A stretch of 17,554 nucleotides of DNA from contig JBIOWF010000271.1 in NCBI GenBank assembly GCA_044868295.1, positions 1-17,554 on the forward strand, read 5' to 3'. The notes under the pieces are model-generated. The model was given only the letters and a program-made list of their open reading frames with translations. It was not told the origin of the DNA and did no database searches. This stretch comes from JBIOWF01 sp044868295 (GTDB taxonomy: Bacteria > Actinomycetota > Actinomycetes > Streptosporangiales > Streptosporangiaceae). A program made the position numbers and the translations under genes. Of this stretch, positions 4,834 through 13,116 are shown one piece after another (the stretch's first letter is position 1; each line of letters opens with the position of its first letter).

Positions 4834-7011
4834 GTGAGCGAGACCGAGGGTGCGCCCGCCGCGGCGCGGGAGCGGCACGCGGAGCTGGCGGAGCTGATCG
4901 GGGATGCCAATTGGCGCTACCACGTGCTCGACTCGCCGACGGTGAGCGACGCTCAGTACGACACGTGGATGCGCGAGATCCGGGCGCTGGAAGAGGAGCA
5001 CCCCGATCTGCGGACTCCCGATTCGCCCACCCAGAAGGTCGGCGCGCCGATCTCGGCCGACTTCGCCGCCGTCGCACACCTCCAGCGGATGGAGAGCCTC
5101 GACAACGCCTTCAGCGACGCCGACCTGGCGGGCTGGCAGGCACGGGCCGAGCGCCTGGCGGAGGTCGACCCCGGGCCCTACCTGTGCGAGCTGAAGATCG
5201 ACGGGCTGGCCGTCGCCCTCGTCTACGAGAAGGGTCGTCTGGTCAGGGCGGCCACCCGTGGCGACGGGCGAACGGGTGAGGACGTCACGCCCAACGTCCG
5301 CACGGTCGAGGGGGTGCCGCACCGGCTGACCGGAGACGACGTGCCGGATCTCATCGAGGTCCGGGGCGAGGTCTTCCTGCTGGTGGAGGGCTTCAAGAAG
5401 CTCAACGAGCAGCTCATGGACGCCGGCCGGGCGCCGTTCGCGAACCCGCGCAACTCGGCGGCGGGCTCGCTGCGGCAGAAGGACCCGCGCATCACCGCGC
5501 AACGGCCGCTGCGGATGATCGTCCATGGCGTGGGCAAGTGGGAGGGCGCGGAGCCGCCCAAGACCCAGTCGGAGACCTACGACCGGCTCAAGGAGTTCGG
5601 CCTTCCGGTCAGCGATCGATACAAGGTCGTCGAGAGCCTCACCGGCATCCGCGAGTTCATCGACTACTACAACGAGCACCGCCACGACCCGGAGTACGAG
5701 ATCGACGGGGTCGTGGTCAAGGTGGACCGGATCGTGGTGCAGCGCCAGCTCGGCTCCACCAGCAAGGCGCCCCGGTGGGCCATCGCGTTCAAGTACGCGC
5801 CGGAGGAGGTCACCACCAAGCTCCTCGACATCCAGGTGGGGGTGGGCAGGACGGGCCGGGTCACGCCGTACGGTGTGATGGCGCCGGTCGTCGTCGCCGG
5901 GTCGACCGTGGAGCGGGCCACCCTGCACAACGCCTCGGAGGTGGTCAGGAAGGGTGTGCTGATCGGCGACACCGTGGTGCTGCGCAAGGCCGGCGACGTC
6001 ATCCCGGAGATCGTCGGGCCGGTCGTGGATCTGCGAGGCGGCGGCGAGCGCGCGTTCGTGATGCCGACGCACTGCCCGGAATGTGACACCGAGCTGGCGT
6101 ACGAACGGGAGGGCGACGCCGACCTGCGCTGCCCCAACGCGCGCGCCTGCCCGGCCCAGCTCCGGGAGCGGATCTTCGCCGCAGCCGGGCGCAACGCGTT
6201 CGACATCGAGGGCCTCGGCTACGTCGCGGCCACCGCGCTGACCCAGCCGCTGCCGCCGCAGGAGCCGCCGATCCGGACGGAGGCCGACCTGTTCGACCTG
6301 ACGATCGAACGGCTGCTGCCCATCAAGTCCGTGGTCCGCGACCCCGATACGGGGTTGCCGAAAGTCGATCCCGAGAGTGGAGAGCCCAAGGTCGTCTCCT
6401 TCTTCGCCACGATCGCCGGTGTGCCCAGCAAGAACGCGGAGAAGATGCTGGAGGAGCTGGAGAAGGCCAAGCAGCAGCCGCTCTGGCGGGTGCTGGTCGC
6501 GCTGTCCATCCGCCACATCGGCCAGCCCACCGCGCGGGCGCTGGCCGACGCGTTCCGGTCGCTCGACGCCATCGCCTCCGCGTCCGAGGAGGAGCTCGCG
6601 GCGGTCGAGGGCATCGGCCCGCGCGTCGCCGCGACGATCCGGGACTGGTTCTCGGTGGACTGGCACCGAGAGATCGTGGACAGATGGCGGGCGGCGGGCG
6701 TCCGGATGGAGGACGAGGCTCCGGCCGACCAGGGGCCGCAGACGCTCGAAGGGCTGACGTTCGTCGTCACCGGCACGCTGGCCGCGTTCAGCCGGGACGA
6801 GGCGGGCGCGGCCATCGGCAGCCGGGGCGGCAAGGTGGCCGGCTCCGTGTCCAAGAAGACCAGCTTCGTCGTCGTGGGCGAGAACGCCGGATCGAAGTAC
6901 GACAAGGCCGTCAAGCTGGGCGTTCCGATCCTCGATGAGCAGGGCTTCCAGAAGCTGCTCGACGAGGGCCCGGCGGCGGTCGAAGCCATGGCCGCCGAAG
7001 CCGAGGACTGA
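4834..7011 (+). CDS. ligA: NAD+-dependent DNA ligase LigA
   Basis: The product is 725 aa. LigA seals nicks during replication and repair using NAD+, forming an enzyme-AMP intermediate on lysine. The adenylation motif KIDG is at 121-124 (Lys121 nucleophile). TRGDG at 141-145 with GEDVTPNVRT, NPRNSAAGSLRQ, EIDG at 289-292 and WAIAFK at 315-320 complete the nucleotidyltransferase motifs. An OB fold follows, then a Cys4 zinc site (Cys414, 417, 433, 439), helix-hairpin-helix repeats, and a C-terminal BRCT domain (about 637-715, TLEGLTFVVTGTL). Residues about 498-530 (DPDTGLPKVDPESGEPK) are an insertion in the HhH region that E. coli LigA lacks and Streptomyces LigA has. The start is the GTG at 4834, with GAGGGGAG about 9 nt upstream. 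A strong hairpin follows at 7092-7135. Confidence 0.97.
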   Translation: MSETEGAPAAARERHAELAELIGDANWRYHVLDSPTVSDAQYDTWMREIRALEEEHPDLRTPDSPTQKVGAPISADFAAVAHLQRMESLDNAFSDADLAGWQARAERLAEVDPGPYLCELKIDGLAVALVYEKGRLVRAATRGDGRTGEDVTPNVRTVEGVPHRLTGDDVPDLIEVRGEVFLLVEGFKKLNEQLMDAGRAPFANPRNSAAGSLRQKDPRITAQRPLRMIVHGVGKWEGAEPPKTQSETYDRLKEFGLPVSDRYKVVESLTGIREFIDYYNEHRHDPEYEIDGVVVKVDRIVVQRQLGSTSKAPRWAIAFKYAPEEVTTKLLDIQVGVGRTGRVTPYGVMAPVVVAGSTVERATLHNASEVVRKGVLIGDTVVLRKAGDVIPEIVGPVVDLRGGGERAFVMPTHCPECDTELAYEREGDADLRCPNARACPAQLRERIFAAAGRNAFDIEGLGYVAATALTQPLPPQEPPIRTEADLFDLTIERLLPIKSVVRDPDTGLPKVDPESGEPKVVSFFATIAGVPSKNAEKMLEELEKAKQQPLWRVLVALSIRHIGQPTARALADAFRSLDAIASASEEELAAVEGIGPRVAATIRDWFSVDWHREIVDRWRAAGVRMEDEAPADQGPQTLEGLTFVVTGTLAAFSRDEAGAAIGSRGGKVAGSVSKKTSFVVVGENAGSKYDKAVKLGVPILDEQGFQKLLDEGPAAVEAMAAEAED

Positions 7012-7091
7012 CCCCTCTTCACGGCCCGCCGGGGGACCGCGTAGTGCACCGGTCCGCGCCTCGCCGTGGAGACCGCCGCCCGGCCGGACCG

Positions 7092-7135
7092 CGGACTCCG
7101 TCGCCGCTTCGCGGGCTAAGGCGGCGAGGAGTCCG
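7092..7135 (+). terminator. Strong hairpin terminator after ligA
   Basis: CGGACTCC (7092-7099) pairs with GGAGTCCG (7128-7135), and TCGCCGC (7101-7107) pairs with GCGGCGA (7121-7127). This gives a 15-bp stem with a single bulged G7100 and a 13-nt loop, about 80 nt past the ligA stop. It should separate ligA from the c-di-GMP gene. Confidence 0.7.
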
Positions 7136-7247
7136 GAGCCGGGCCGGGTGCCGGGAGTGAGCCGATGGCGTCGCGCAATCGCGGAATCGCCGAAAAGTCA
7201 AGTAACGCAACGTACCCAACCGGTTTCGCGAAGTGGCCCAGAGGCCG

Positions 7248-7253
7248 TACCCT
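7248..7253 (+). promoter_or_regulatory. Candidate -10 box for the GGDEF-EAL gene
   Basis: TACCCT fits TANNNT and lies 33 nt before the chosen ATG, leaving room for the GGGGGG ribosome binding stretch at about 7270-7275. A weak -35-like TTTCGC lies 18 nt upstream (7224-7229). Confidence 0.3.
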
Positions 7254-7285
7254 CCCATAGTGACCTCTTGGGGGGTTTCTTACCG

Positions 7286-9394
7286 ATGACGGCTCTTTCC
7301 CGCAATCTTTCGCAGAATTCCGAGATCGCCGACCCACCCGACACCCGGGACGCCGGGCCGCGCCCCGGCTCGCCCTTGTGGACTTATCTCGCCGGTGTCA
7401 TCGCTCTGGGCCTGACCGCGTTGATCGTTGCCCAGGCACGCCTCGGTCTCGACGAGCTCGCGCAGATCGCCCGGACCCCGTTGTTCTGGATGCTCGCCGT
7501 TCTCGTCGTCCTCGGCGAGCTGCGGCCCGTCATATTCAGCTCCTCGACCTTGGTCGGGGGCACGCCGACCTCGATCATGTTCACGTTCGCCGTGCTCATG
7601 CACTACGGCCTGTCGACGGCCGCGCTGATGCAGGCCGTGGCGGTGGTCGTGAGCGGCCTGGTCCACCGCAGGTCGTGGCACCGGATGATGTTCAACATCG
7701 CGCAGGTCACGCTGGCCTGCACGGCGGCGGCCGTCGCGCTGGCCGCGTTCGGGCACCACCCGCGCCCGGGGGCGCCCTGGACCCCGGACGGCATGGACGT
7801 CGCGGCCATCGTCCTGGCGGCTCTCGCCTACTTCGTGGTGCGCGGGTCGCTCGTATGCGCCGCGGTGGCGCTGCACGAGCGCAGGCCCATGCTCCGGGTG
7901 ATCAAGACCTCGACCGGCCCTCAGGCCCTCGTCTACGGCGCTCTGCTCGGCCTGGCGCCGCTGGTGGTCGTCGTCATGGCGCACTCGCCCGGCCTGGTGC
8001 CGCTGTTCGTCGCGCCGCTGGCCGCCGTCTACTTCACCGCCACCCTCTCGATGCGACGCGACCACCAGGCGACGCACGACGTCCTGACCGGCCTGCCCAA
8101 CCGCAAGATGCTCATCTTGCGCACGGAGGAGGCGCTCGCCGAGGCGCGCGAGGACGAGCGGGTCGGCCTGCTGCTTCTCGACCTGGACCGCTTCAAGGAG
8201 GTCAACGACACCCTCGGGCACCCGGTGGGGGACCGGCTGCTGCAGATCGTGGCCCACCGTCTCGCCCATAGCGTCCGGCCGGGTGATGTCGTCGCCCGGC
8301 TGGGCGGGGACGAGTTCGCCGTGCTGCTGCCCTCGATCCGGGACGCCCACGCGGCCAAGGAGGTCGCCTCGCGGCTGCGGGTCGCGCTCACCGAGCCGGT
8401 CCGCTTGGAGGGGATGACCTTCGACCTGGACGCGTCGATCGGCATCGCCCTCTACCCCGACCACGCGCCCGACTTCGAGCTGCTGCTGCAGCGCTCCGAC
8501 GTCGCCATGTACCTGGCCAAGGAGGGCCGCACCGGGGTCGAGTTCTACCTGGCCGACAAGGACCGGAACTCGCCCGAGCGGCTCAGTCTCCTCGGTGACC
8601 TGCGGCGGGCGATCGACGCGGACGAGCTCGAACTCCACTACCAGCCGAAGGTCAGCCTCGAAGACGGACAGGTCGAAGGCGTCGAGGCGCTGTTGCGCTG
8701 GTGGCACCCCGTGCGCGGCCCCGTCTCACCCGTGGAGTTCATCCCGCTGGCCGAGCAGTCGTACCTCATGCGCGAGCTCACCCAGCACGTCATCCAGAAG
8801 GCGCTGGACCAGGCGGCCGTCTGGTGGCACGCCGGGCTGGACGTGCCGATCTCCGTCAACGTCTCCGCCCGTGACCTGCTCGACTCCGGCCTGCCCGACC
8901 AGCTGGAGAGCGGCCTGAACAAGCTGAAGCTGCCCGCCAGGGCCATCCGGCTGGAGGTCACCGAGCGCATCCTGATGACCGACCAGGCCTACACCGCGGA
9001 CACCATCCGCACCCTGGCCGCGCTCGGCGTCCAGCTCGCGCTCGACGACTTCGGCACCGGCTACTCGTCACTGGTCCGCCTGCAGCGGTTACCCGTGTCC
9101 GAGGTCAAGATCGACGGATCGTTCGTGCGGCGGCTGGGGGAATCGCCCGACGACAGCCGGATCGTCCGCTCGATCATCGATCTGGTCCGCTCGCTCGGGC
9201 TCAGGTCGGTCGCGGAGGGCGTCGAGTCGGTCGAGATCGCCGCCCTGCTGCGTGAGATGGGCTGCCACGCCGGGCAGGGCTGGTGGCTCGCCGAGCCCAT
9301 GCCGGCGGCGGAGGCCACGGTCTGGTTGCGATCCCGCCTCAGCCCCGCCTTCACGGCACACACCGAGGACGAGATACGGCTCGCGCCGCACTGA
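7286..9394 (+). CDS. rmdB: Membrane GGDEF-EAL protein (c-di-GMP synthesis and breakdown), RmdB-like
   Basis: The product is 702 aa. About seven membrane helices fill residues 30-260, starting with LWTYLAGVIALGLTALIV. A diguanylate cyclase domain follows with GGDEF intact at 340-344 and an inhibitory I-site RPGD at 331-334, exactly five residues upstream. The phosphodiesterase domain has EAL at 467-469 and the further motifs SVNVSARDL, LEVTE, DDFG (587-590), VKIDG and AEGVE, so both activities look possible. The architecture and the position between ligA and gatC match Streptomyces RmdB, a GGDEF-EAL protein acting in development; orthology is inferred from that. The frame is open upstream into ligA, but I chose the ATG at 7286 because GGGGGG lies about 10 nt before it, the preceding peptide is low-complexity Arg/Ser, and the helices begin soon after. 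Which activity dominates cannot be read from sequence. Confidence 0.9.
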   Translation: MTALSRNLSQNSEIADPPDTRDAGPRPGSPLWTYLAGVIALGLTALIVAQARLGLDELAQIARTPLFWMLAVLVVLGELRPVIFSSSTLVGGTPTSIMFTFAVLMHYGLSTAALMQAVAVVVSGLVHRRSWHRMMFNIAQVTLACTAAAVALAAFGHHPRPGAPWTPDGMDVAAIVLAALAYFVVRGSLVCAAVALHERRPMLRVIKTSTGPQALVYGALLGLAPLVVVVMAHSPGLVPLFVAPLAAVYFTATLSMRRDHQATHDVLTGLPNRKMLILRTEEALAEAREDERVGLLLLDLDRFKEVNDTLGHPVGDRLLQIVAHRLAHSVRPGDVVARLGGDEFAVLLPSIRDAHAAKEVASRLRVALTEPVRLEGMTFDLDASIGIALYPDHAPDFELLLQRSDVAMYLAKEGRTGVEFYLADKDRNSPERLSLLGDLRRAIDADELELHYQPKVSLEDGQVEGVEALLRWWHPVRGPVSPVEFIPLAEQSYLMRELTQHVIQKALDQAAVWWHAGLDVPISVNVSARDLLDSGLPDQLESGLNKLKLPARAIRLEVTERILMTDQAYTADTIRTLAALGVQLALDDFGTGYSSLVRLQRLPVSEVKIDGSFVRRLGESPDDSRIVRSIIDLVRSLGLRSVAEGVESVEIAALLREMGCHAGQGWWLAEPMPAAEATVWLRSRLSPAFTAHTEDEIRLAPH

Positions 9395-9474
9395 ACGGCC
9401 CGAGGGCCCGCCGAGCCTCGCCAGCCTCCTGTCAATGGGTCGGTTTAATGCGTCGGTGCGCTTGGGAGCGAGCC

Positions 9475-9480
9475 CTAGGA
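9475..9480 (+). promoter_or_regulatory. Candidate -10 box for gatCAB
   Basis: TAGGAT is a good TANNNT match 44 nt before the preferred gatC start. A transcript starting near 9487 would exclude the in-frame ATG at 9480 as a start. No convincing -35 is visible. Confidence 0.35.
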
Positions 9481-9524
9481 TGGGCATTGTCCAATCTCCA
9501 TCCATGAAACGGGTTCGACGACTC

Positions 9525-9824
9525 ATGTCCGCCATAACCCGCGATGAGGTCGCTCACCTCGCCCGGCTGTCCAGGCTGGCGCTGGCCGAAGAGGAGCTCG
9601 ATCACTTCGCCGCCCAGCTCGACCAGATCGTCGGCGCGGTCGCCCGCGTCGCCGAGGTCGCGGCCGACGACATCCCGCCGTCCTCGCACGCGCTGCCGCT
9701 GACCAACGTCTTCCGTTCCGACGAGGTACGGCCGAGCCTGACGCCCGGTCAGGCGCTTTCCGGCGCGCCCGCCGTGGAGGACGACCGCTTCCGCGTGCCT
9801 CGGATCCTCGGGGAGGAGGCGTGA
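9525..9824 (+). CDS. gatC: Asp-tRNA(Asn)/Glu-tRNA(Gln) amidotransferase subunit C
   Basis: The product is 99 aa, the usual GatC size. GatC is the small subunit that wraps around and stabilises GatA-GatB in the transamidosome. The N-terminus SAITRDEVAHLARLSRLAL and the ending ALSGAPAVEDDRFRVPRIL are family hallmarks. The reading frame is open far upstream with ATGs at 9480 and 9504, but the family N-terminus begins at the ATG at 9525, so I chose that despite a weak RBS. The TGA stop overlaps the GTG of gatA by 4 nt, indicating translational coupling. Confidence 0.95.
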   Translation: MSAITRDEVAHLARLSRLALAEEELDHFAAQLDQIVGAVARVAEVAADDIPPSSHALPLTNVFRSDEVRPSLTPGQALSGAPAVEDDRFRVPRILGEEA

Positions 9825-11314
9825 CCGAGCTGATCCACAAGACCGCCGCCGAGCTCGGCAGGCTGATCGCGAATCGTGAGGCCTCGGCCGTCGAGGTCAC
9901 GCAGGCCCACCTGGACCGCATCGCCGAGGTGGATTCCAAGGTCAACGCGTTCCTCCACGTGAACGGCGAGTCGGCCCTCGCGCAGGCGCGCGCCGTGGAC
10001 GAACGGATCGCCGCGGGTGCGGAACTCGGGCCGCTGGCGGGTGTGCCGATCGCGCACAAGGACGTCTTCACCACGACGGACATGCCGACCACGGCCGGAT
10101 CCCGGATCCTGGAAGGGTGGCGTCCGCCGTACGACGCGACGGTGACGCGCAGGCTCCGCGAGGCGGGGCTGATCATCGTCGGCAAGACCAACCTGGACGA
10201 GTTCGCGATGGGCTCGTCGACGGAGAACTCGGCATACGGGCCGACCCACAACCCGTGGGACCTTTCCCGGATCCCCGGCGGCTCGTCGGGCGGCGCTTCC
10301 GCCGCCGTCGCGTCGTACGAGGCGCCGCTCTCCACTGGAACGGACACCGGCGGTTCCATCCGCCAGCCCGCCGCGGTCACCGGGATCGTCGGCATGAAGC
10401 CCACGTACGGCGGATCGTCCCGTTACGGGCTGATCGCCTTCGCGTCGTCCCTGGACACACCTGGGCCGTTCGCGCGCAACGTGCTGGACGCCGCGCTGCT
10501 GCACGAGGCCTTCTCGGGCCATGACGTGATGGACTCCACCTCGATCGACGCGCCGGTCCCGCCGGTGGTCGAGGCCGCCCGGCAGGCGGATGTCGCCGGG
10601 CTTCGGGTCGGCGTCGTGAAGGAGTTCGGCGGCGAGGGCTACCAGCCGGGCGTGCTCGCCCGCTTCCACGAGGCCGTGGATCTGCTGGAGTCCCTGGGCG
10701 CCAAGGTCGTCGAGGTCTCCTGCCCGTCGTTCGCCTACGCGCTTCCGGCGTACTACCTGATCGCGCCCTCGGAGTGCTCGTCCAACCTGGCCCGTTTCGA
10801 CGCCATGCGATACGGCCTGCGCGTCGGTGACGACGGCACGCGCAGCGCCGAGGAGGTCATGGCGCTGACCCGGGCGGCCGGGTTCGGCCCCGAGGTCAAG
10901 CGGCGCATCATGCTCGGCACGTACGCCCTGTCGTCCGGCTACTACGACGCCTACTACGGCCAGGCGCAGAAGGTCCGCACGCTGATCTCACGGGACTTCG
11001 ACGCCGCGTTCCACCAGGTGGACGTTCTGGTCTCGCCGACCACGCCGACCACGGCGTTCCCGATCGGCGAGCGCGCCGACGACCCGATGGCGATGTACCT
11101 CGCCGACCTGTGCACGATCCCGACCAACCTGGCCGGCAACGCCGCGATCTCGGTGCCCTGCGGCCTCGCCGACGAGGACGGCCTCCCGGTCGGCCTGCAG
11201 ATCATGGCTCCGGTGCTCGGCGACGATCGCTGCTACCGGGTCGGCGCGGCCGTCGAGAGGGCCTTCGAAGACCGCTGGGGCGGCCCGCTGCTGAAGGAGG
11301 CTCCGTCACTGTGA
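9821..11314 (+). CDS. gatA: Asp-tRNA(Asn)/Glu-tRNA(Gln) amidotransferase subunit A (amidase)
   Basis: The product is 497 aa. GatA hydrolyses glutamine and supplies ammonia to GatB for conversion of Glu-tRNA(Gln) or Asp-tRNA(Asn). The amidase-signature triad is present: Lys80 (AHKDVF), cis-Ser155 (PGGSSGG, 152-158) and nucleophile Ser179 (TDTGGSIRQP). The 24-residue spacing between the two serines is that of characterised GatA. The start is the GTG at 9821, in a GTGA overlap with the gatC stop, with GGGAGGAGG just upstream inside gatC. The stop again overlaps the next gene's GTG, so gatC-gatA-gatB form a tightly coupled operon. Confidence 0.97.
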   Translation: MTELIHKTAAELGRLIANREASAVEVTQAHLDRIAEVDSKVNAFLHVNGESALAQARAVDERIAAGAELGPLAGVPIAHKDVFTTTDMPTTAGSRILEGWRPPYDATVTRRLREAGLIIVGKTNLDEFAMGSSTENSAYGPTHNPWDLSRIPGGSSGGASAAVASYEAPLSTGTDTGGSIRQPAAVTGIVGMKPTYGGSSRYGLIAFASSLDTPGPFARNVLDAALLHEAFSGHDVMDSTSIDAPVPPVVEAARQADVAGLRVGVVKEFGGEGYQPGVLARFHEAVDLLESLGAKVVEVSCPSFAYALPAYYLIAPSECSSNLARFDAMRYGLRVGDDGTRSAEEVMALTRAAGFGPEVKRRIMLGTYALSSGYYDAYYGQAQKVRTLISRDFDAAFHQVDVLVSPTTPTTAFPIGERADDPMAMYLADLCTIPTNLAGNAAISVPCGLADEDGLPVGLQIMAPVLGDDRCYRVGAAVERAFEDRWGGPLLKEAPSL

Positions 11315-12819
11315 GCACCACTGAGAGGCTCATGCCGTACGACGAGGCGCTGGAGCGCTACGAGCCGGTGCTGGGCCTGGAGACGCACGTCGAGCTGGGC
11401 ACCGCGTCGAAGATGTTCTGCGGCTGCCCGACCACCTTCGGCGGCCCGCCGAACACGCACGTCTGCCCGGTCTGCCTGGCGCTGCCCGGGTCGCTGCCGG
11501 TGGCGAACGAGACGGCGATCGAGTCGACGATCCGGATCGGTCTCGCGCTGAACTGCTCGATCGCCGAGTGGTGCAGGTTCGCCCGGAAGAATTACTTCTA
11601 TCCGGACATGCCGAAGAACTACCAGATCAGCCAGTACGACGAGCCGTTGTGCTCCGACGGCTACCTGGACGTCGAGGTTGACGGCAAGACCGTCCGCATC
11701 GAGATCGAGCGGGTGCACCTGGAAGAGGACACCGGCAAGTCCACCCACGTGGGTGGCGCGACCGGGCGCATCCAGGGCGCCGAATACTCGATCGTCGACT
11801 ACAACCGGGCCGGGATCCCGCTCGTCGAGATCGTCACCAAGCCGATCCCGGGCACCGACAGGATGGCCCCCGAGGTCGCCCGCGCGTACGCCACCGAGCT
11901 GCGCGAGCTCATGCGCTCCCTCGGCGTCTCCGACGTCCGCATGGAGGAGGGCTCCATGCGCTGCGACGTCAACGTCTCGCTGATGCCGCGCGGCTCCTCG
12001 GAGTGGGGCACGCGGACCGAGACCAAGAACGTCAACTCGCTGCGCAGCGTCGAGCGGGCGGTCCGCGGCGAGATCGAGCGCCAGGCGGCCATCCTCGCCG
12101 ACGGCGGGCGGATCATCCAGGAGACCCGCCACTTCCACGAGGACACCGGGCAGACCACGTCGGGCCGGTCGAAGGAGGAGGCGCAGGACTACCGATACTT
12201 CCCCGAGCCCGACCTCCTGCCGATCGCCCCCGACCGGGAATGGGTCGCCGCGCTGAGGGCCGGCCTGCCCGAGCTGCCGTCGGTCCGGCGCAAGCGGCTG
12301 CAGGCCGAGTGGGGCGTGTCGGACCTCGACATGGCCGCCATGCACAACGCCGACGCGATCGACCTGGTCGAGTCGACGGTCGCCGCCGGGGCTCCGGCGG
12401 CCGACGCCCGCAAGTGGTGGATGGGCGAGCTGGCCCGCCGGGCCAACGAGTCCGGTACGACTCTCGCCGACCTGCCCATCACTCCGGCCCAGATCGCCAG
12501 GGTGACCGAGCTCGTGGCGTCGGGGGCGCTCAACGACAAGCTGGCCCGTCAAGTGCTGGAGGGCGTGCTCGCCGGGGAGGGCGCTCCGGACGAGGTCGTC
12601 CAGAAGCGCGGCCTGCAGATCGTGAGCGACGAGGGCGAGCTGTCCGCGATCATCGACCAGGTGCTGGCGGACAACGCCGACGCCGCCGACAAGGTCCGCT
12701 CCGGCAAGATCGCGGCAGTGGGCGCGCTCGTCGGAGGCGTCATGAAGGCCAGCCGCGGCAAGGCCGACGCCGCCCGCGCCCGCGAGTTGATCCTGGAGAA
12801 ACTCGGCGTGGCCGGATAG
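11311..12819 (+). CDS. gatB: Asp-tRNA(Asn)/Glu-tRNA(Gln) amidotransferase subunit B
   Basis: The product is 502 aa, a normal GatB length. GatB binds the misacylated tRNA, phosphorylates the side-chain carboxylate with ATP and accepts ammonia tunnelled from GatA. The zinc-site cysteines are at 37, 39, 52 and 55 (MFCGCP and CPVC), and family motifs YFYPDMPKNYQISQ, HLEEDTGKS and SMRCDVNVS are present. The C-terminal third is the helical YqeY-like tRNA-binding tail ending in LILEKLGVAG. The start is the GTG at 11311 in a GTGA overlap with gatA; AAGGAGG lies 10 nt upstream. The stop is TAG at 12817-12819. Degenerate copies of the gene's 3' end follow at 12838-12860 and 12888-12917. Confidence 0.97.
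   Translation: MSTTERLMPYDEALERYEPVLGLETHVELGTASKMFCGCPTTFGGPPNTHVCPVCLALPGSLPVANETAIESTIRIGLALNCSIAEWCRFARKNYFYPDMPKNYQISQYDEPLCSDGYLDVEVDGKTVRIEIERVHLEEDTGKSTHVGGATGRIQGAEYSIVDYNRAGIPLVEIVTKPIPGTDRMAPEVARAYATELRELMRSLGVSDVRMEEGSMRCDVNVSLMPRGSSEWGTRTETKNVNSLRSVERAVRGEIERQAAILADGGRIIQETRHFHEDTGQTTSGRSKEEAQDYRYFPEPDLLPIAPDREWVAALRAGLPELPSVRRKRLQAEWGVSDLDMAAMHNADAIDLVESTVAAGAPAADARKWWMGELARRANESGTTLADLPITPAQIARVTELVASGALNDKLARQVLEGVLAGEGAPDEVVQKRGLQIVSDEGELSAIIDQVLADNADAADKVRSGKIAAVGALVGGVMKASRGKADAARARELILEKLGVAG
12778..12817 (+). repeat. 3' end of gatB, source copy of a local duplication
   Basis: This segment encodes the GatB C-terminus (ARELILEKLGVAG). Its first part resembles 12838-12860 at an offset of exactly 60 nt (17 of 23). 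Its second part (12788-12817) matches 12888-12917 at an offset of exactly 100 nt (24 of 30). Confidence 0.65.
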
Positions 12820-12837
12820 GCCGCGATGGCGACGCGG

Positions 12838-12860
12838 GCCCGTGCGCTGGCCTTGGAGAA
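12838..12860 (+). repeat. Degenerate gatB 3'-end copy 2
   Basis: It matches 12778-12800 at 17 of 23 positions, most clearly in the shared TGGAGAA end. It lies in the gatB reading frame (60-nt offset) but after the TAG stop, so it is presumably untranslated. Confidence 0.45.
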
Positions 12861-12887
12861 CCCAAGATGGCGAGTCAGGCCACAGGG

Positions 12888-12917
12888 TGACCTTGGGGAA
12901 GCTCGGCATGGCCGGGT
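12888..12917 (+). repeat. Degenerate gatB 3'-end copy 3
   Basis: It matches 12788-12817 at 24 of 30 positions without gaps, and all six differences are transitions. The 100-nt offset puts it one frame away from gatB. The longest exact shared blocks are CTCGGC and TGGCCGG. Confidence 0.65.
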
Positions 12918-12957
12918 CATGGCGTCGACCTAGCGGCGAAAGCCGTACGAACAGGGG

Positions 12958-12987
12958 CAGACCCGTCGCGGGGCCGCGGCGGGTCTG
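12958..12987 (+). terminator. gatCAB operon terminator
   Basis: CAGACCCG (12958-12965) pairs with CGGGTCTG (12980-12987). The stem continues inward with one T-G wobble and three more pairs, for 12 bp in all, closing a 6-nt loop. There is only a short T-containing tail. Confidence 0.75.
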
Positions 12988-13110
12988 TCGTCATTAGTGG
13001 GGTTTGGTAGGCACTGGTTGTGATCTACCCCATTCGGTATTCGGATCATGCATCCCGGTGGATGACAATCGGATCAGCTTGTTTCGCGACATACCCAGAA
13101 GGGGGCCGTT

Positions 13111-13116
13111 TAGGGT
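13111..13116 (+). promoter_or_regulatory. Candidate -10 box for the VanW-domain gene
   Basis: TAGGGT fits TANNNT, 42 nt before the GTG start, with a GCGACA (13086-13091) that partly matches a -35 at a rather long 19-nt spacing. This is weak evidence. Confidence 0.3.

Noticed and set aside
4729..6666. A 645-codon open frame antisense to ligA
   Set aside because: It is antisense to a gene with every LigA motif, has low-complexity Arg/Leu/Asp composition and matches no family. Such frames are common in GC-rich DNA.
6935..7285. A 117-residue N-terminal extension of the GGDEF-EAL protein overlapping the ligA end
   Set aside because: The extra peptide is Arg/Ser/Pro-rich without domain character, crosses the ligA terminator hairpin, and the ATG at 7286 has a ribosome binding stretch.
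9252..9524. A longer GatC with about 90 extra residues
   Set aside because: The extension overlaps the GGDEF-EAL gene end and a promoter-like box. The family N-terminus begins at the ATG at 9525.
11233..12909. A 558-codon open frame antisense to gatB, and a similar one antisense to the GGDEF-EAL gene (7280-8707)
   Set aside because: Both overlap well-supported genes completely and show Arg/Asp/Gly-rich shadow composition without motifs.
12817..12935. Programmed readthrough of the gatB TAG stop into the in-frame repeat
   Set aside because: Only copy 2 is in frame, GatB is already full length, and the downstream peptide is not protein-like. Decayed duplication explains it better.
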